Assembly (NCBI GenBank): GCA_900552855.1
Contig: USBG01000043.1
Location: 1-12,437, forward strand
Direction of reading: 5' to 3'
Length of the DNA: 12,437 nt
Origin: an uncultured Phascolarctobacterium sp.
GTDB lineage: Bacteria; Bacillota; Negativicutes; Acidaminococcales; Acidaminococcaceae
Shown here: piece by piece, positions 1 to 7,356 of the stretch
Layout: each line of letters opens with the position of its first letter
Numbering within the stretch: the first letter of the stretch is position 1
The notes under the pieces: model-generated
Told to the model about the DNA's origin: nothing
Databases searched by the model: none
Seen by the model: the letters and a program-made list of their open reading frames with translations, nothing else
Position numbers and translations under genes: made by a program

Positions 1-12
1 TATGTAATTTAA

Positions 13-912
13 TTATTTCTTAATTAAACCGTAAGCTTCAAGAACTGCGTCCATTTTAGCCTCTGCTTCCTTACTAATAGGAGTAAGTGGCAAACGAGGG
101 ATACCTGCATTAATACCAGTTACCTTAGTAACAGCAGATTTTACAGGAATAGGATTGCTTTCAATAAACAAAGCACGTGCTAACGGAATCATCTTTTTAT
201 TAAGGTCTGCTGCGTCTTTTACACGACCTTCTTGATGTGCTTGCATAATAGATTGCAGCAGGCTGCCACCAATATTACCAAGAACAGAAATCAAACCGCA
301 GGCACCAACGGAGCAGAACGGCAGAATCAGAGTATCATCACCACTGTATATGCTAAAATCCTCGGGCAGTAAACGATATAAATCAGCGGTTTGTGCTACA
401 TTACCAGCTGCTTCCTTAATAGCAACAATATTTTCAAAATCATTAGCAAGGCGAACAACGGTTTCAGGAAGAATATTAGAACCAGTACGACCAGGCACAT
501 TGTACACAATAATGGGCAGCTTAGTGCTTCTTGCTACAGCAGCAAAGTGCTGATAGTAGCCTTCTTGAGTAGGCTTGTTATAATAAGGACCTACAACTAA
601 GAGACCATCAACGCCAATTTCTTCGAAGGCTTGAGCAAGCTCGATTGTAGAAGCAGTACAGTTAGTACCTGCACCAGCAACAATAGGTGCACGACCACCT
701 ACACGCTCCTTAATAGTGCGCATAAATTGCAATTTTTCTTCAAAATTCATAGTTGCAGCTTCGCCAGTAGAGCCTTCTACTACAAGGCCATCACTGCCAT
801 TATCAAGAAGCCATTCAGCAAGATCAGCGCCAGCCTTATAATCAATTGTACCATCTTCTCTGAACGGAGAAACCATAGCGGTTAATAATCTACCAAAATA
901 GGGTTTTTTCAT
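13..912 (-). CDS. dapA: 4-hydroxy-tetrahydrodipicolinate synthase
   Basis: DapA condenses pyruvate with aspartate-4-semialdehyde to give 4-hydroxy-tetrahydrodipicolinate, the committed step toward meso-diaminopimelate and lysine in the cytoplasm. The 299-residue protein has normal family length and a TIM-barrel pattern throughout. Visible family landmarks are GSTGEA (residues 47-52; the usual pyruvate-site motif reads GTTGE, so the first Thr is Ser here), PYYNKP around 109, the catalytic Tyr in YNVPGRTG (Y137, with R142 following) and the Schiff-base Lys in IKEAAGN (K166). The start is supported by a GAGGTG ribosome site about nine bases upstream. It lies 15 bases after the dapG stop, so it is the last gene of the riboswitch-controlled dapB-asd-dapG-dapA operon visible here. 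Only 12 bases follow its stop, so I cannot say whether the operon continues. Confidence 0.97.
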   Translation of the reverse strand: MKKPYFGRLLTAMVSPFREDGTIDYKAGADLAEWLLDNGSDGLVVEGSTGEAATMNFEEKLQFMRTIKERVGGRAPIVAGAGTNCTASTIELAQAFEEIGVDGLLVVGPYYNKPTQEGYYQHFAAVARSTKLPIIVYNVPGRTGSNILPETVVRLANDFENIVAIKEAAGNVAQTADLYRLLPEDFSIYSGDDTLILPFCSVGACGLISVLGNIGGSLLQSIMQAHQEGRVKDAADLNKKMIPLARALFIESNPIPVKSAVTKVTGINAGIPRLPLTPISKEAEAKMDAVLEAYGLIKK

Positions 913-927
913 AGAATTTGCACCTCT

Positions 928-2148
928 TTATAATTTGAAGGCCTTGTGTAAAGCAGTTACTGCATCCACTAAGCATTCTTCTTTAATAATTGCGGAAATT
1001 GTGGTATCAGAGTCAACAGTTTGTAGAATCTGAATGTTTTTAGCAGCCAAAGCAGCTACAAAGTTTGCCATAATACCAGGAACGCCACGCATAGCACTGC
1101 CTACTACAGAAACCTTAGCACAGCCTTCGTTAACTTCATACTCAAAATCAGTTTCATCCAGCACTTTACGGGTATGTTCAACATCTGGAGTAAAGACAGC
1201 GAACATAGCTTCCTTCTCAGACAGGTTCAAGCAGCCTACGCTAATGCCAGCTTCAGCCAAATCCTCAAACAGATTGCGACCTGCTGCCAAATCCTTAGGA
1301 TTAAGCTGAATTCTAAATTGAGCCAAATCGTTAATATTTGCTACACCACTTGCGTAATTATCATGCACATCAACCTCTGCACCACGACAATTACCATGTC
1401 TATCACTAGTAATCAGAGTACCAGGAGCATCACTAAAGGTAGATTTTACGTACATCGGTGTATTGCTGCTCATACAGATTTCAACTGCACGAGGATGAAT
1501 GACCTTGGCACCATTGTGAGCCATTTGGCAAACCTCTGCATAAGAAATAGTTTGCAAAATATTAGCTTCTTTAACGATACGCGGGTCAGCAGTCATAATG
1601 CCTTCTACATCAGTATAGATTTCAACAAAATCAGCCTTCAAAGCTGCTCCAAGAGCAGCAGCAGATGTATCACTACCACCTCTGCCCAGTGTAGTAAACT
1701 TTAAGTTGTTTTCAGTCATACCCTGGAAGCCACATACTACGGGAACAATTCCGGACTCCAATAAGTGCATTAAATTAGAGCAGTTGATATTTTTGATGCG
1801 TGCTGCACCAAATTGTGAGTCAGTAATAATGCCGGCCTGACCACCAGTCAACGCCATAGCGTTAATACCAAACTTTTGAAGAGTTGCAGCCATAACGCAG
1901 GCAGAAATAATTTCGCCACAACACATCATAGCGTCCATCTCGCGCACATTTACAGAAAGATTTGCTTCCTTCAAAACGCCAATCAATGTATCAGTTGCGT
2001 AAGGAGCACCCTTACGACCCATAGCAGATACAACAACAACAGGAGAAAAGCCCTTACGTATAGCTTGCTGTACCTTATCCTTAACGGCAACGCGAGACTC
2101 TTCACAGGCAACAGAGGTGCCGCCAAATTTTTGTACAATAATCTTCAT
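928..2148 (-). CDS. dapG: aspartate kinase, DapG type
   Basis: This enzyme phosphorylates aspartate with ATP, the first step of the aspartate pathway. The 406-residue protein has an N-terminal amino-acid kinase domain with KFGGTS (residues 7-12), SAMGRKG (41-47), GRGGSDTSA (155-163) and TDVEGIMTADPR (179-190). Two ACT regulatory domains follow (about 265-406). The N terminus (MKIIVQKFGGTSV), the VVVVSAMGRKGxPYATD stretch and the C-terminal TTIxxIxxE...ALHKAFxL pattern resemble B. subtilis DapG more than LysC; DapG is the diaminopimelate-sensitive isozyme, so that kind of feedback is a plausible inference. The ribosome site is weak: AGAAGGGAAG sits somewhat far from the ATG. It follows asd after 63 bases and precedes dapA by 15. 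Aspartokinase identity is secure; the isozyme class is less so. Confidence 0.95.
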   Translation of the reverse strand: MKIIVQKFGGTSVACEESRVAVKDKVQQAIRKGFSPVVVVSAMGRKGAPYATDTLIGVLKEANLSVNVREMDAMMCCGEIISACVMAATLQKFGINAMALTGGQAGIITDSQFGAARIKNINCSNLMHLLESGIVPVVCGFQGMTENNLKFTTLGRGGSDTSAAALGAALKADFVEIYTDVEGIMTADPRIVKEANILQTISYAEVCQMAHNGAKVIHPRAVEICMSSNTPMYVKSTFSDAPGTLITSDRHGNCRGAEVDVHDNYASGVANINDLAQFRIQLNPKDLAAGRNLFEDLAEAGISVGCLNLSEKEAMFAVFTPDVEHTRKVLDETDFEYEVNEGCAKVSVVGSAMRGVPGIMANFVAALAAKNIQILQTVDSDTTISAIIKEECLVDAVTALHKAFKL

Positions 2149-2173
2149 TGAAACAATCTTCCCTTCTATTGCT

Positions 2174-2195
2174 CTTGTTGATTTTTATCAGCAAG
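2174..2195 (-). other. small hairpin in the asd-dapG gap
   Basis: In the 63-base gap between asd and dapG, the transcript can fold into a nine-position stem with a four-A loop (CUUGCUGAU / AUCAACAAG) containing one C-A mismatch. No U-tract follows, so it is not a terminator. Hairpins of this kind between operon genes can affect RNA processing or stability, but nothing here proves a role. Confidence 0.3.
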
Positions 2196-2211
2196 TTACT
2201 AGCCTAATTTC

Positions 2212-3243
2212 TTATATCCACTGGTTTTTAATCATGGTTTCAGCAATTTGCAGAGTGTTTAAAGCTGCGCCTTTACGAATTTGATCGCCTACTACCCACA
2301 GATTAAAGGTATTGGGATTGGATTCATCACGACGAAGACGACCTACATAGCAATCATCCTTTTCAGATGTATAGAGAGGCATGGGATAAACCTGATTGTT
2401 GGGATCATCCATAAGCTGCAAACCAGGGAACCTATCGATAGCCTTCTTCATGTCAGCAAGCTCTAAGTCATGCTCAAACTCAATATTTACAGATTCGCTA
2501 TGACTGCGATAAACAGGAACACGAACAGTTGTTGCAGTAATACCCATTTTATCATCATGGAAAATCTTTTTAGTTTCGTTTACCATTTTCATCTCTTCCT
2601 TGGAATAAAGATTATCCAGGAAAACATCAATTTGAGGAATCAGGTTAAAGGCGATGGGATAATGCTTTTCCAGGCTTGCAGACGGTAAAATCTTAGCTAC
2701 CATCTCTTTACCCTCACTAAATGCTTTGCATTGGTCAGTTAATTCATCAATACCCTCTTTGCCAGCACCGGAAACCGCTTGATATGTAGAAACTACTATG
2801 CGTTTAATCTTTGCTAAGTCATATAATGGTTTCAAAGCCATTACCATAATAATAGTAGAGCAGTTAGGGTTAGCAATAATACCTTTATGCTTTAAAATAT
2901 CCTCAGGGTTAACCTCTGGAACTACCAGCGGAACCTCTGGATCCATACGGAAGGTGCTAGAATTATCAATTACAACAGCGCCAGCCTTCACAGCATAGGG
3001 AGCAAATTCCTTAGAAATACTGCCGCCAGCAAAAAGAGCAATATCAATTCCCTCAAAGGAATCTTTTGTAGCTTCTTGAACAGTATAGGTTTGACCCATA
3101 AACTCTATTTTCTTTCCTGCACTACGAGCAGATGCCAAAAGACGCAGCTCTGCAAATGGGAAATTACGTTCTTCTATCAGTTTTAAAAACTCGGTACCAA
3201 CAGCACCAGTAGCACCTAAAATAGCAACATTATACTTTTTCAT
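2212..3243 (-). CDS. asd: aspartate-semialdehyde dehydrogenase
   Basis: Asd reduces aspartyl-4-phosphate with NADPH to aspartate-4-semialdehyde, the branch point for lysine, diaminopimelate, threonine and methionine. The 343-residue protein has usual length. The N-terminal Rossmann motif GATGAVG sits at residues 10-16. The catalytic cysteine is in NPNCST (C128), SGAGKEG lies around 158-164, and the acid/base histidine is in VYRSHSE (H248). A typical C-terminal segment (NLWVVGDQIRKGAALN) closes the active site. GAGAGGG upstream of the ATG serves as ribosome site. It lies 27 bases after dapB and 63 before dapG in the same operon, and supplies the substrate of DapA encoded downstream. Confidence 0.97.
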   Translation of the reverse strand: MKKYNVAILGATGAVGTEFLKLIEERNFPFAELRLLASARSAGKKIEFMGQTYTVQEATKDSFEGIDIALFAGGSISKEFAPYAVKAGAVVIDNSSTFRMDPEVPLVVPEVNPEDILKHKGIIANPNCSTIIMVMALKPLYDLAKIKRIVVSTYQAVSGAGKEGIDELTDQCKAFSEGKEMVAKILPSASLEKHYPIAFNLIPQIDVFLDNLYSKEEMKMVNETKKIFHDDKMGITATTVRVPVYRSHSESVNIEFEHDLELADMKKAIDRFPGLQLMDDPNNQVYPMPLYTSEKDDCYVGRLRRDESNPNTFNLWVVGDQIRKGAALNTLQIAETMIKNQWI

Positions 3244-3270
3244 AACAAAATCCCTCTCTCGCCAAGTAAA

Positions 3271-4044
3271 TTACAACAATTTATCAAGACCGTATACAAG
3301 ACCAGTATAGTTCATAATTTTACGGCAACCTAACGCTACACCGGGCATGTAGCATTCACGGTTGATAGGATCTGTGCTGATATGCAAGGTTTCGCCTTGA
3401 CCACCAAAAATAACCTCCTGAGAAGCAACATAGCCAGGCAGACGTACACTGTGAATACGCATACCCTCATAGTCGCCACCACGACAGCCAGCAATAGTTT
3501 CATGTTCATCAGGGTGACCTTGCTTCATTGCTTTGCGCACCTCTGCAATAGCCTTAGCTGTGCTAATAGCAGTACCAGAGGGAGCATCCAACTTGTTATC
3601 GTGATGTTTTTCGATAATTTCAACATGGGGGAAGTATTTTGCAGCTTCACATGCTAATTTCATCATTAAAACTGCACCCATTGCAAAATTGGAGGCAACC
3701 AAAACAGAGGTATTGTTAGCCTTAGCCAGCTCATCAACCTCTTTTAAATCCTCCTCAGAAAAACCAGTGGTTCCTACTACTGCATGCACACCCAAAGGCA
3801 GCATTGTACGCAGGTTATCCATTACGACAGCAGGACGAGTAAAGTCAACAACAACATCTGGTTTTGCTTCATTAATAGCTGCAGCTAAATCAGTACTAAC
3901 AGACAGCATACTCTCTCCGTTAGGAACCTGACCAGCTTTAATATCAACTGCACCTACTAATTCCAAATCAGCTTCAGCAACAACCTTTTTACAAACCTCG
4001 GTGCCCATTCTACCTAAAGCGCCGTTTACCAAAACCTTAATCAT
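3271..4044 (-). CDS. dapB: 4-hydroxy-tetrahydrodipicolinate reductase
   Basis: DapB reduces the DapA product with NAD(P)H to tetrahydrodipicolinate. The 257-residue protein shows the N-terminal dinucleotide-binding motif GALGRMG (residues 8-14; most homologues have GAxGRMG), GTTGF (91-95), SNFAMG (118-123) and the catalytic and substrate-binding block EKHHDNKLDAPSGTA (145-159), which carries the active His and Lys. AAGGAG lies about nine bases before the ATG. It is the first gene after the lysine riboswitch and its terminator, so its transcription should fall when lysine is plentiful. The pathway's first kinase and the DapA synthase are farther down the same transcript. Confidence 0.97.
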   Translation of the reverse strand: MIKVLVNGALGRMGTEVCKKVVAEADLELVGAVDIKAGQVPNGESMLSVSTDLAAAINEAKPDVVVDFTRPAVVMDNLRTMLPLGVHAVVGTTGFSEEDLKEVDELAKANNTSVLVASNFAMGAVLMMKLACEAAKYFPHVEIIEKHHDNKLDAPSGTAISTAKAIAEVRKAMKQGHPDEHETIAGCRGGDYEGMRIHSVRLPGYVASQEVIFGGQGETLHISTDPINRECYMPGVALGCRKIMNYTGLVYGLDKLL

Positions 4045-4081
4045 TACATTTCACTCCTTGGGAACATTTCCGTCATATGAT

Positions 4082-4112
4082 AAAAAAACCGTTGAGATGG
4101 TATCTCAACGGT
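4082..4112 (-). terminator. riboswitch-controlled intrinsic terminator
   Basis: In the transcript an 11-bp stem (ACCGUUGAGAU / AUCUCAACGGU) with a three-base loop is followed by a run of seven U. The 5' half of the stem (GUUGAGAU) can instead pair with AUCUCAAC at the 3' edge of the aptamer P1 stem, which gives a mutually exclusive antiterminator. This is the classic transcription-attenuation layout: lysine-stabilised P1 frees the terminator, and without lysine the antiterminator forms. It ends about 37 bases before dapB. Confidence 0.93.
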
Positions 4113-4119
4113 AAACATA

Positions 4120-4311
4120 CATGTAATACCAATGTTGAGATAGCCCTCCGCTGCATAAGCAGCGACAGTCCGACAGCTATTCGCTGTAAGCCCAGCACAA
4201 CAACATGGCTGCTATTGCACTTCGGCGTAGGCCCTTTCCCCTGCTTCTTCACTCCCGCTCCACAGGCTACTATTGCTTTCCGCGCCTCTATCTTAATGGT
4301 TTCATATTGGT
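4120..4311 (-). promoter_or_regulatory. lysine riboswitch (L-box) upstream of dapB
   Basis: The minus-strand leader carries conserved L-box segments in order: GAUAGAGGCGCGG at the 5' side of P1, an AGUA element, AGGGGAAAGGG, CGCCGAAGUG, GUGCUGGGC, GGACUGUC and finally GGAGGGCUAUC closing P1 (GAUAG at 4288-4292 pairs with CUAUC at 4139-4143). Two internal hairpins, CAGC...GCUG and GCUGC-UUAU-GCAGC, match the usual peripheral stems. Lysine binding to this class stabilises P1. Here P1's 3' strand (AUCUCAAC) is also the antiterminator strand, so lysine should cause termination before dapB-asd-dapG-dapA. The identification rests on recalled consensus, not on a covariance-model run. Confidence 0.93.
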
Positions 4312-4315
4312 ATTG

Positions 4316-4344
4316 ATTATAGTACCCTAAACAAAGTTTGTCAA
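4316..4344 (-). promoter_or_regulatory. perfect-consensus sigma-70/sigma-A promoter for the dapB operon
   Basis: The minus strand reads TTGACA (4339-4344), exactly 17 bases of spacer, then TATAAT (4316-4321). Both hexamers match the housekeeping consensus in full at the ideal spacing. The expected transcription start is near 4308-4311, just upstream of the L-box P1 stem. Such a strong promoter fits a gene set whose control is left to the riboswitch. Confidence 0.93.
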
Positions 4345-4453
4345 ATACATCTGTCTACAATAATTTAACTTGCTTTATTTTGTACATTTGTTACATAATG
4401 CTTGCACATCGAGTAGCTTTAGTTATCTGCTTTTAAATTATCTAGTAAGCAAA

Positions 4454-4902
4454 TTACTTGCTTGTGCTGCCAAAGCCACCACTGCGACTTGCCTTGGCTA
4501 CCATAGCATCACCATCAGCCAGCAAATAATTATAAAAAATACCTTGAGCAATACATTCGCCTTTATTTAAGACTAAATCTTCCTCACCCATATTAACTAA
4601 GGCCAGCATAATATGACCTTCGTTATCTGGATTATTATAATAATCAGCATCAATAATGCCTACGTTGTTTACTAAATGAACTTGTTTTTTTACAGCCATA
4701 CTGCTGCGAATATGCATACCTAGGAATTCTCCCTCCTGCATATATGCTTTAATACCGGTAGGTACAAGCTTCATTACACCCGGCTCTAAGGTTACATCCT
4801 CAGGAACACAAAAGTCATAGCCTGCACTAAATTTAGTTTTACGCACAGGCATAGGAAAGTTAACATTAGCATAGAAATTTTTTCAAAACCACGAATACCC
4901 AT
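4454..4902 (-). CDS. dut: dUTP diphosphatase (trimeric type) with an apparent -1 frameshift
   Basis: dUTPase hydrolyses dUTP to dUMP and pyrophosphate, keeping uracil out of DNA. The body read from the ATG at 4852 (132 residues) has all five motifs: SAGYDF, RSSMAV, GIIDADYYNN, GECIAQG and the C-terminal arm RSGGFGSTSK. That ATG has no ribosome site and the product would lack the first beta strand. An excellent site (AGGAGG at 4909-4914, six-base spacer) serves an ATG at 4902 that reads MGIRGFEKI, a family-like N terminus, but in another frame that stops at 4792-4794. A -1 shift at the AAAAAATTT tract (4883-4875) joins them to give MGIRGFEK-NFYANVNFPMPVRK. The body frame has a stop (TGA, 4885-4883) just upstream, so the join must lie at or after the A run. 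The cause may be a one-base deletion, a sequencing error or slippage. Family identity is sure; integrity is not. Confidence 0.85.
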
Positions 4903-4908
4903 TACAAA

Positions 4909-4914
4909 CCTCCT
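4909..4914 (-). promoter_or_regulatory. strong ribosome-binding site marking the true dut start
   Basis: AGGAGG on the minus strand sits six bases before the ATG at 4902. It decides that translation of dut begins there rather than at the internal ATG at 4852, which is preceded by AACTTTCCT and has no Shine-Dalgarno match. Confidence 0.75.
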
Positions 4915-4932
4915 AGAATACATACACCTTTC

Positions 4933-4965
4933 AAAAAGAAAAGGCAGAGGACTAGCCTCTGCCTT
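4933..4965 (-). terminator. intrinsic terminator after pnp
   Basis: The transcript forms a GC-rich 8-bp stem (GGCAGAGG / CCUCUGCC, 10 bp with flanking AA/UU pairs) with a five-base loop, followed by UUUUCUUUUU. It lies about 90 bases after the pnp stop and about 30 before the dut start, so dut needs either readthrough or a promoter of its own. Confidence 0.88.
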
Positions 4966-5013
4966 AATTTCTTACTAAGCCTTTTGCCAGACACTAGCAG
5001 TAAACTTATATGT

Positions 5014-5042
5014 AGCATATTGTTAGTAACTGCTATTGTCAT
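5014..5042 (-). promoter_or_regulatory. possible weak promoter in the pnp 3' region
   Basis: The minus strand has ATGACA (5037-5042; five of six consensus bases), a 17-base spacer and TATGCT (5014-5019; four of six). It would start a transcript toward dut, but that transcript would run through the terminator at 4933-4965. This could be chance in AT-rich sequence. Confidence 0.22.
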
Positions 5043-5055
5043 CACTAGACCATAA

Positions 5056-7143
5056 TTATTTATTCAGACTTTTTGTCAGAACAGCCTTACGAGACAGGTT
5101 GATACGGCCTTTGTTGTCAATTTCAGTTACTTTAACAACAATTTCGTCGCCTACGGATACAACATCTTCAACCTTTTCTACACGCTCAGTAGAAAGTTGA
5201 GAAATGTGTACTAAACCTTCTTTGCCAGGCAGAATTTCTACAAAAGCACCGAAGTTCATCAGACGGGTAACTTTGCCAGTGTAAACCTTGCCAGGTTCAG
5301 CTTCTGCAGTGATACCGTTAATAATCTCGATAGCTTTATTAGCAGCCTCGGTGTTTACAGCAGCGATGAAGATTTTACCGCTGTCGTCGATATCAATCTT
5401 AGCACCGGTTTCATCAACAATTTTCTTAATGGTTTTACCGCCAGGGCCAATTACCTTGCTAATCTTTTCAGGATCAACGTTGATAGAGGTAATTTTAGGA
5501 GCATACGGAGACAGCTCTTCACGAGGTTCGCTAATGCATTCCATCATTTTACCCATGATGAATTCGCGACCGCGTTTAGCCTGTGCCAATGCTTGAGTGA
5601 AGATATCTTTGTTGATACCGTCAATCTTAATATCCATTTGAATTGCAGTAATACCCTTATCGGTACCAGCAACCTTGAAGTCCATGTCACCAAGAGCATC
5701 TTCTAAGCCTTGGATATCGGTCAGAATGGTGAAGTATTCGCCATCTTTAACCAGACCCATTGCCACACCTGCAACAGGAGCTTTAATAGGTACGCCTGCA
5801 TCCATCAGAGACAGAGTGCTTGCACATACACTACCCATGGAGGAGGAACCATTGGATTCCAGAACCTCGGATACAAGGCGAATTGCATACGGGAAATCCT
5901 CTTCTGCAGGAATAACAGGACGCAGAGCACGCTCAGCCAAAGCACCGTGACCAATTTCACGACGACCAGGACTGCGCAGAGGTTTGGTTTCGCCTACGGA
6001 GTACGGAGGGAAGTTGTAGTGATGGATATAGCGTTTGGTTTCTTCTGCACCCAGACCATCCAGAATTTGAGCTTCACGCAGAGGAGCCAGCGCCAACACG
6101 TTCAGAATTTGAGTTTGACCACGAGTGAACAAGGAGCTGCCATGAGGACGAGCCAGCAGACCTACTTCACAGGTTACAGGACGTACTTCGTCCAATTGAC
6201 GTCCATCAGGACGGATTTTATCAACAGAAATGGTGCGACGAACAATTTTCTTAACCAGCTTTTGAGTGATATACGCAACGTCTGCAGCATTATCAGGATA
6301 TTTATCCAGGAATACCTCTGCAATTTCTGCTTTTACTTTAGCTACGTTTTCTTCGCGCTCCAGTTTATTAGCATCCATCAGAGCATCTTTCAGCTTTTGA
6401 GCGCCGTATTCTTCGATTTCTGCGACCAGTTCAGCAGGAGGAGCATAGAAAGGAACTTCCATCTTCTCTTTGCCAATTTCAGCAACAATTTTTTCTTGGA
6501 ATTCAACCAGCTCTTTAATTACGCCATGACCGAACCAAATTGCATCCAGCATGGTTTCTTCAGATACTTCATTAGCGCCAGCCTCAACCATGAGGATTGC
6601 GTCCTTAGTACCTGCTACAGCCAGATTCAGGTCACTAACCTTGCTTTGTTCAACGGTCGGGTTAACGATAAATTGGCCATCGATTAAACCTACACGAACA
6701 CCGGCAATAGGACCTTCAAACGGAATATCAGAAATAGACAGCGCGCAGGATGCACCAATCATAGCGGGCATATCCGGAGCATTGTCAGGATCTACGGAAA
6801 CAGCAGTTGCAACGATTTGTACGTCGTTATGATAGCCCTCGGGGAACATAGGGCGAATCGGACGGTCGATCAGACGGCTAGTAAGGATTGCTTGCTCACT
6901 AGGACGACCTTCGCGCTTAATAAAGCCGCCAGGGATTTTACCTACGGCATACATTTTTTCTTCAAAATCTACGGTCAACGGGAAAAAGTCAACGCCCTCA
7001 CGAGGGGTTTTGGTACCGGTAACAGCTACTACTACTGCAGTGTCACCATAGCGAACTAAAACTGCGCCATTTGCTTGTTTTGCAATCTTGCCGGATTCAA
7101 TAGTAAGAGTTCTGCCGCCAAGATCCATGCTGTAACTATGCAT
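5056..7143 (-). CDS. pnp: polynucleotide phosphorylase
   Basis: PNPase degrades RNA 3' to 5' by phosphorolysis, releasing nucleoside diphosphates, as a homotrimer and often in a degradosome. The 695-residue protein has the full architecture: a first RNase PH domain (about 1-230), a helical linker (about 235-300), a second, catalytic RNase PH domain (about 310-540), a KH domain (about 552-612, GPGG loop at 566-569) and a C-terminal S1 domain (about 618-688). The catalytic core includes LGDMDFKVAGTDKG (484-497) with conserved Asp residues, and RRE at 394-396. GGAGG lies seven bases before the ATG. Its 213-base upstream gap is very AT-rich and shows no promoter I trust. No rpsO precedes it, unlike the common arrangement. 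A strong terminator follows. Confidence 0.98.
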   Translation of the reverse strand: MHSYSMDLGGRTLTIESGKIAKQANGAVLVRYGDTAVVVAVTGTKTPREGVDFFPLTVDFEEKMYAVGKIPGGFIKREGRPSEQAILTSRLIDRPIRPMFPEGYHNDVQIVATAVSVDPDNAPDMPAMIGASCALSISDIPFEGPIAGVRVGLIDGQFIVNPTVEQSKVSDLNLAVAGTKDAILMVEAGANEVSEETMLDAIWFGHGVIKELVEFQEKIVAEIGKEKMEVPFYAPPAELVAEIEEYGAQKLKDALMDANKLEREENVAKVKAEIAEVFLDKYPDNAADVAYITQKLVKKIVRRTISVDKIRPDGRQLDEVRPVTCEVGLLARPHGSSLFTRGQTQILNVLALAPLREAQILDGLGAEETKRYIHHYNFPPYSVGETKPLRSPGRREIGHGALAERALRPVIPAEEDFPYAIRLVSEVLESNGSSSMGSVCASTLSLMDAGVPIKAPVAGVAMGLVKDGEYFTILTDIQGLEDALGDMDFKVAGTDKGITAIQMDIKIDGINKDIFTQALAQAKRGREFIMGKMMECISEPREELSPYAPKITSINVDPEKISKVIGPGGKTIKKIVDETGAKIDIDDSGKIFIAAVNTEAANKAIEIINGITAEAEPGKVYTGKVTRLMNFGAFVEILPGKEGLVHISQLSTERVEKVEDVVSVGDEIVVKVTEIDNKGRINLSRKAVLTKSLNK

Positions 7144-7356
7144 GATATTGCCTCCTTAAATTTTCAACATTTGGTGTACCAGACTACTATTCGACATTTA
7201 TTGAAAAAATCCTTTTAAATTTTCCTTAAAATGTGAATTTTTTATGAATTTTATAAAAAATTTCTAAATTATCTGTACTACATCACATAAAACGACCATG
7301 TACCTATCTATTAGCCATAAAAGTAGGAATAGTCTCCTCTTTTTTTATAAAAACAG
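7144..7356. other. AT-rich gap between the zinc-ribbon gene and pnp
   Basis: This gene-free stretch holds the pnp ribosome site and long A/T runs. I see no strong terminator after the zinc-ribbon gene; the only candidate, AGGA-loop-TCCT at about 7324-7337, is four base pairs. I also see no promoter with both boxes convincing. TATAAA- and GATAAT-like boxes exist but lack partners. No double-hairpin leader of the RNase III type described for E. coli pnp is evident. Confidence 0.5.

Noticed and set aside
1174..1704. A 176-codon plus-strand open frame opposite dapG
   Set aside because: It is antisense to a conserved aspartokinase, has low-complexity Ser/Thr/Ile composition and lacks a ribosome site or family signal.
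4429..4460. Inverted repeat AAGCAA / TTGCTT around the dut stop codon as a terminator
   Set aside because: The stem is six AT-rich base pairs and no U-tract follows on the minus strand, so it would be a poor terminator.
5710..6687. A 325-codon plus-strand open frame opposite pnp
   Set aside because: It lies wholly antisense to a well-supported PNPase gene. Its translation is Phe/Gln/Asn-rich, shows no domain and has the look of a shadow frame.
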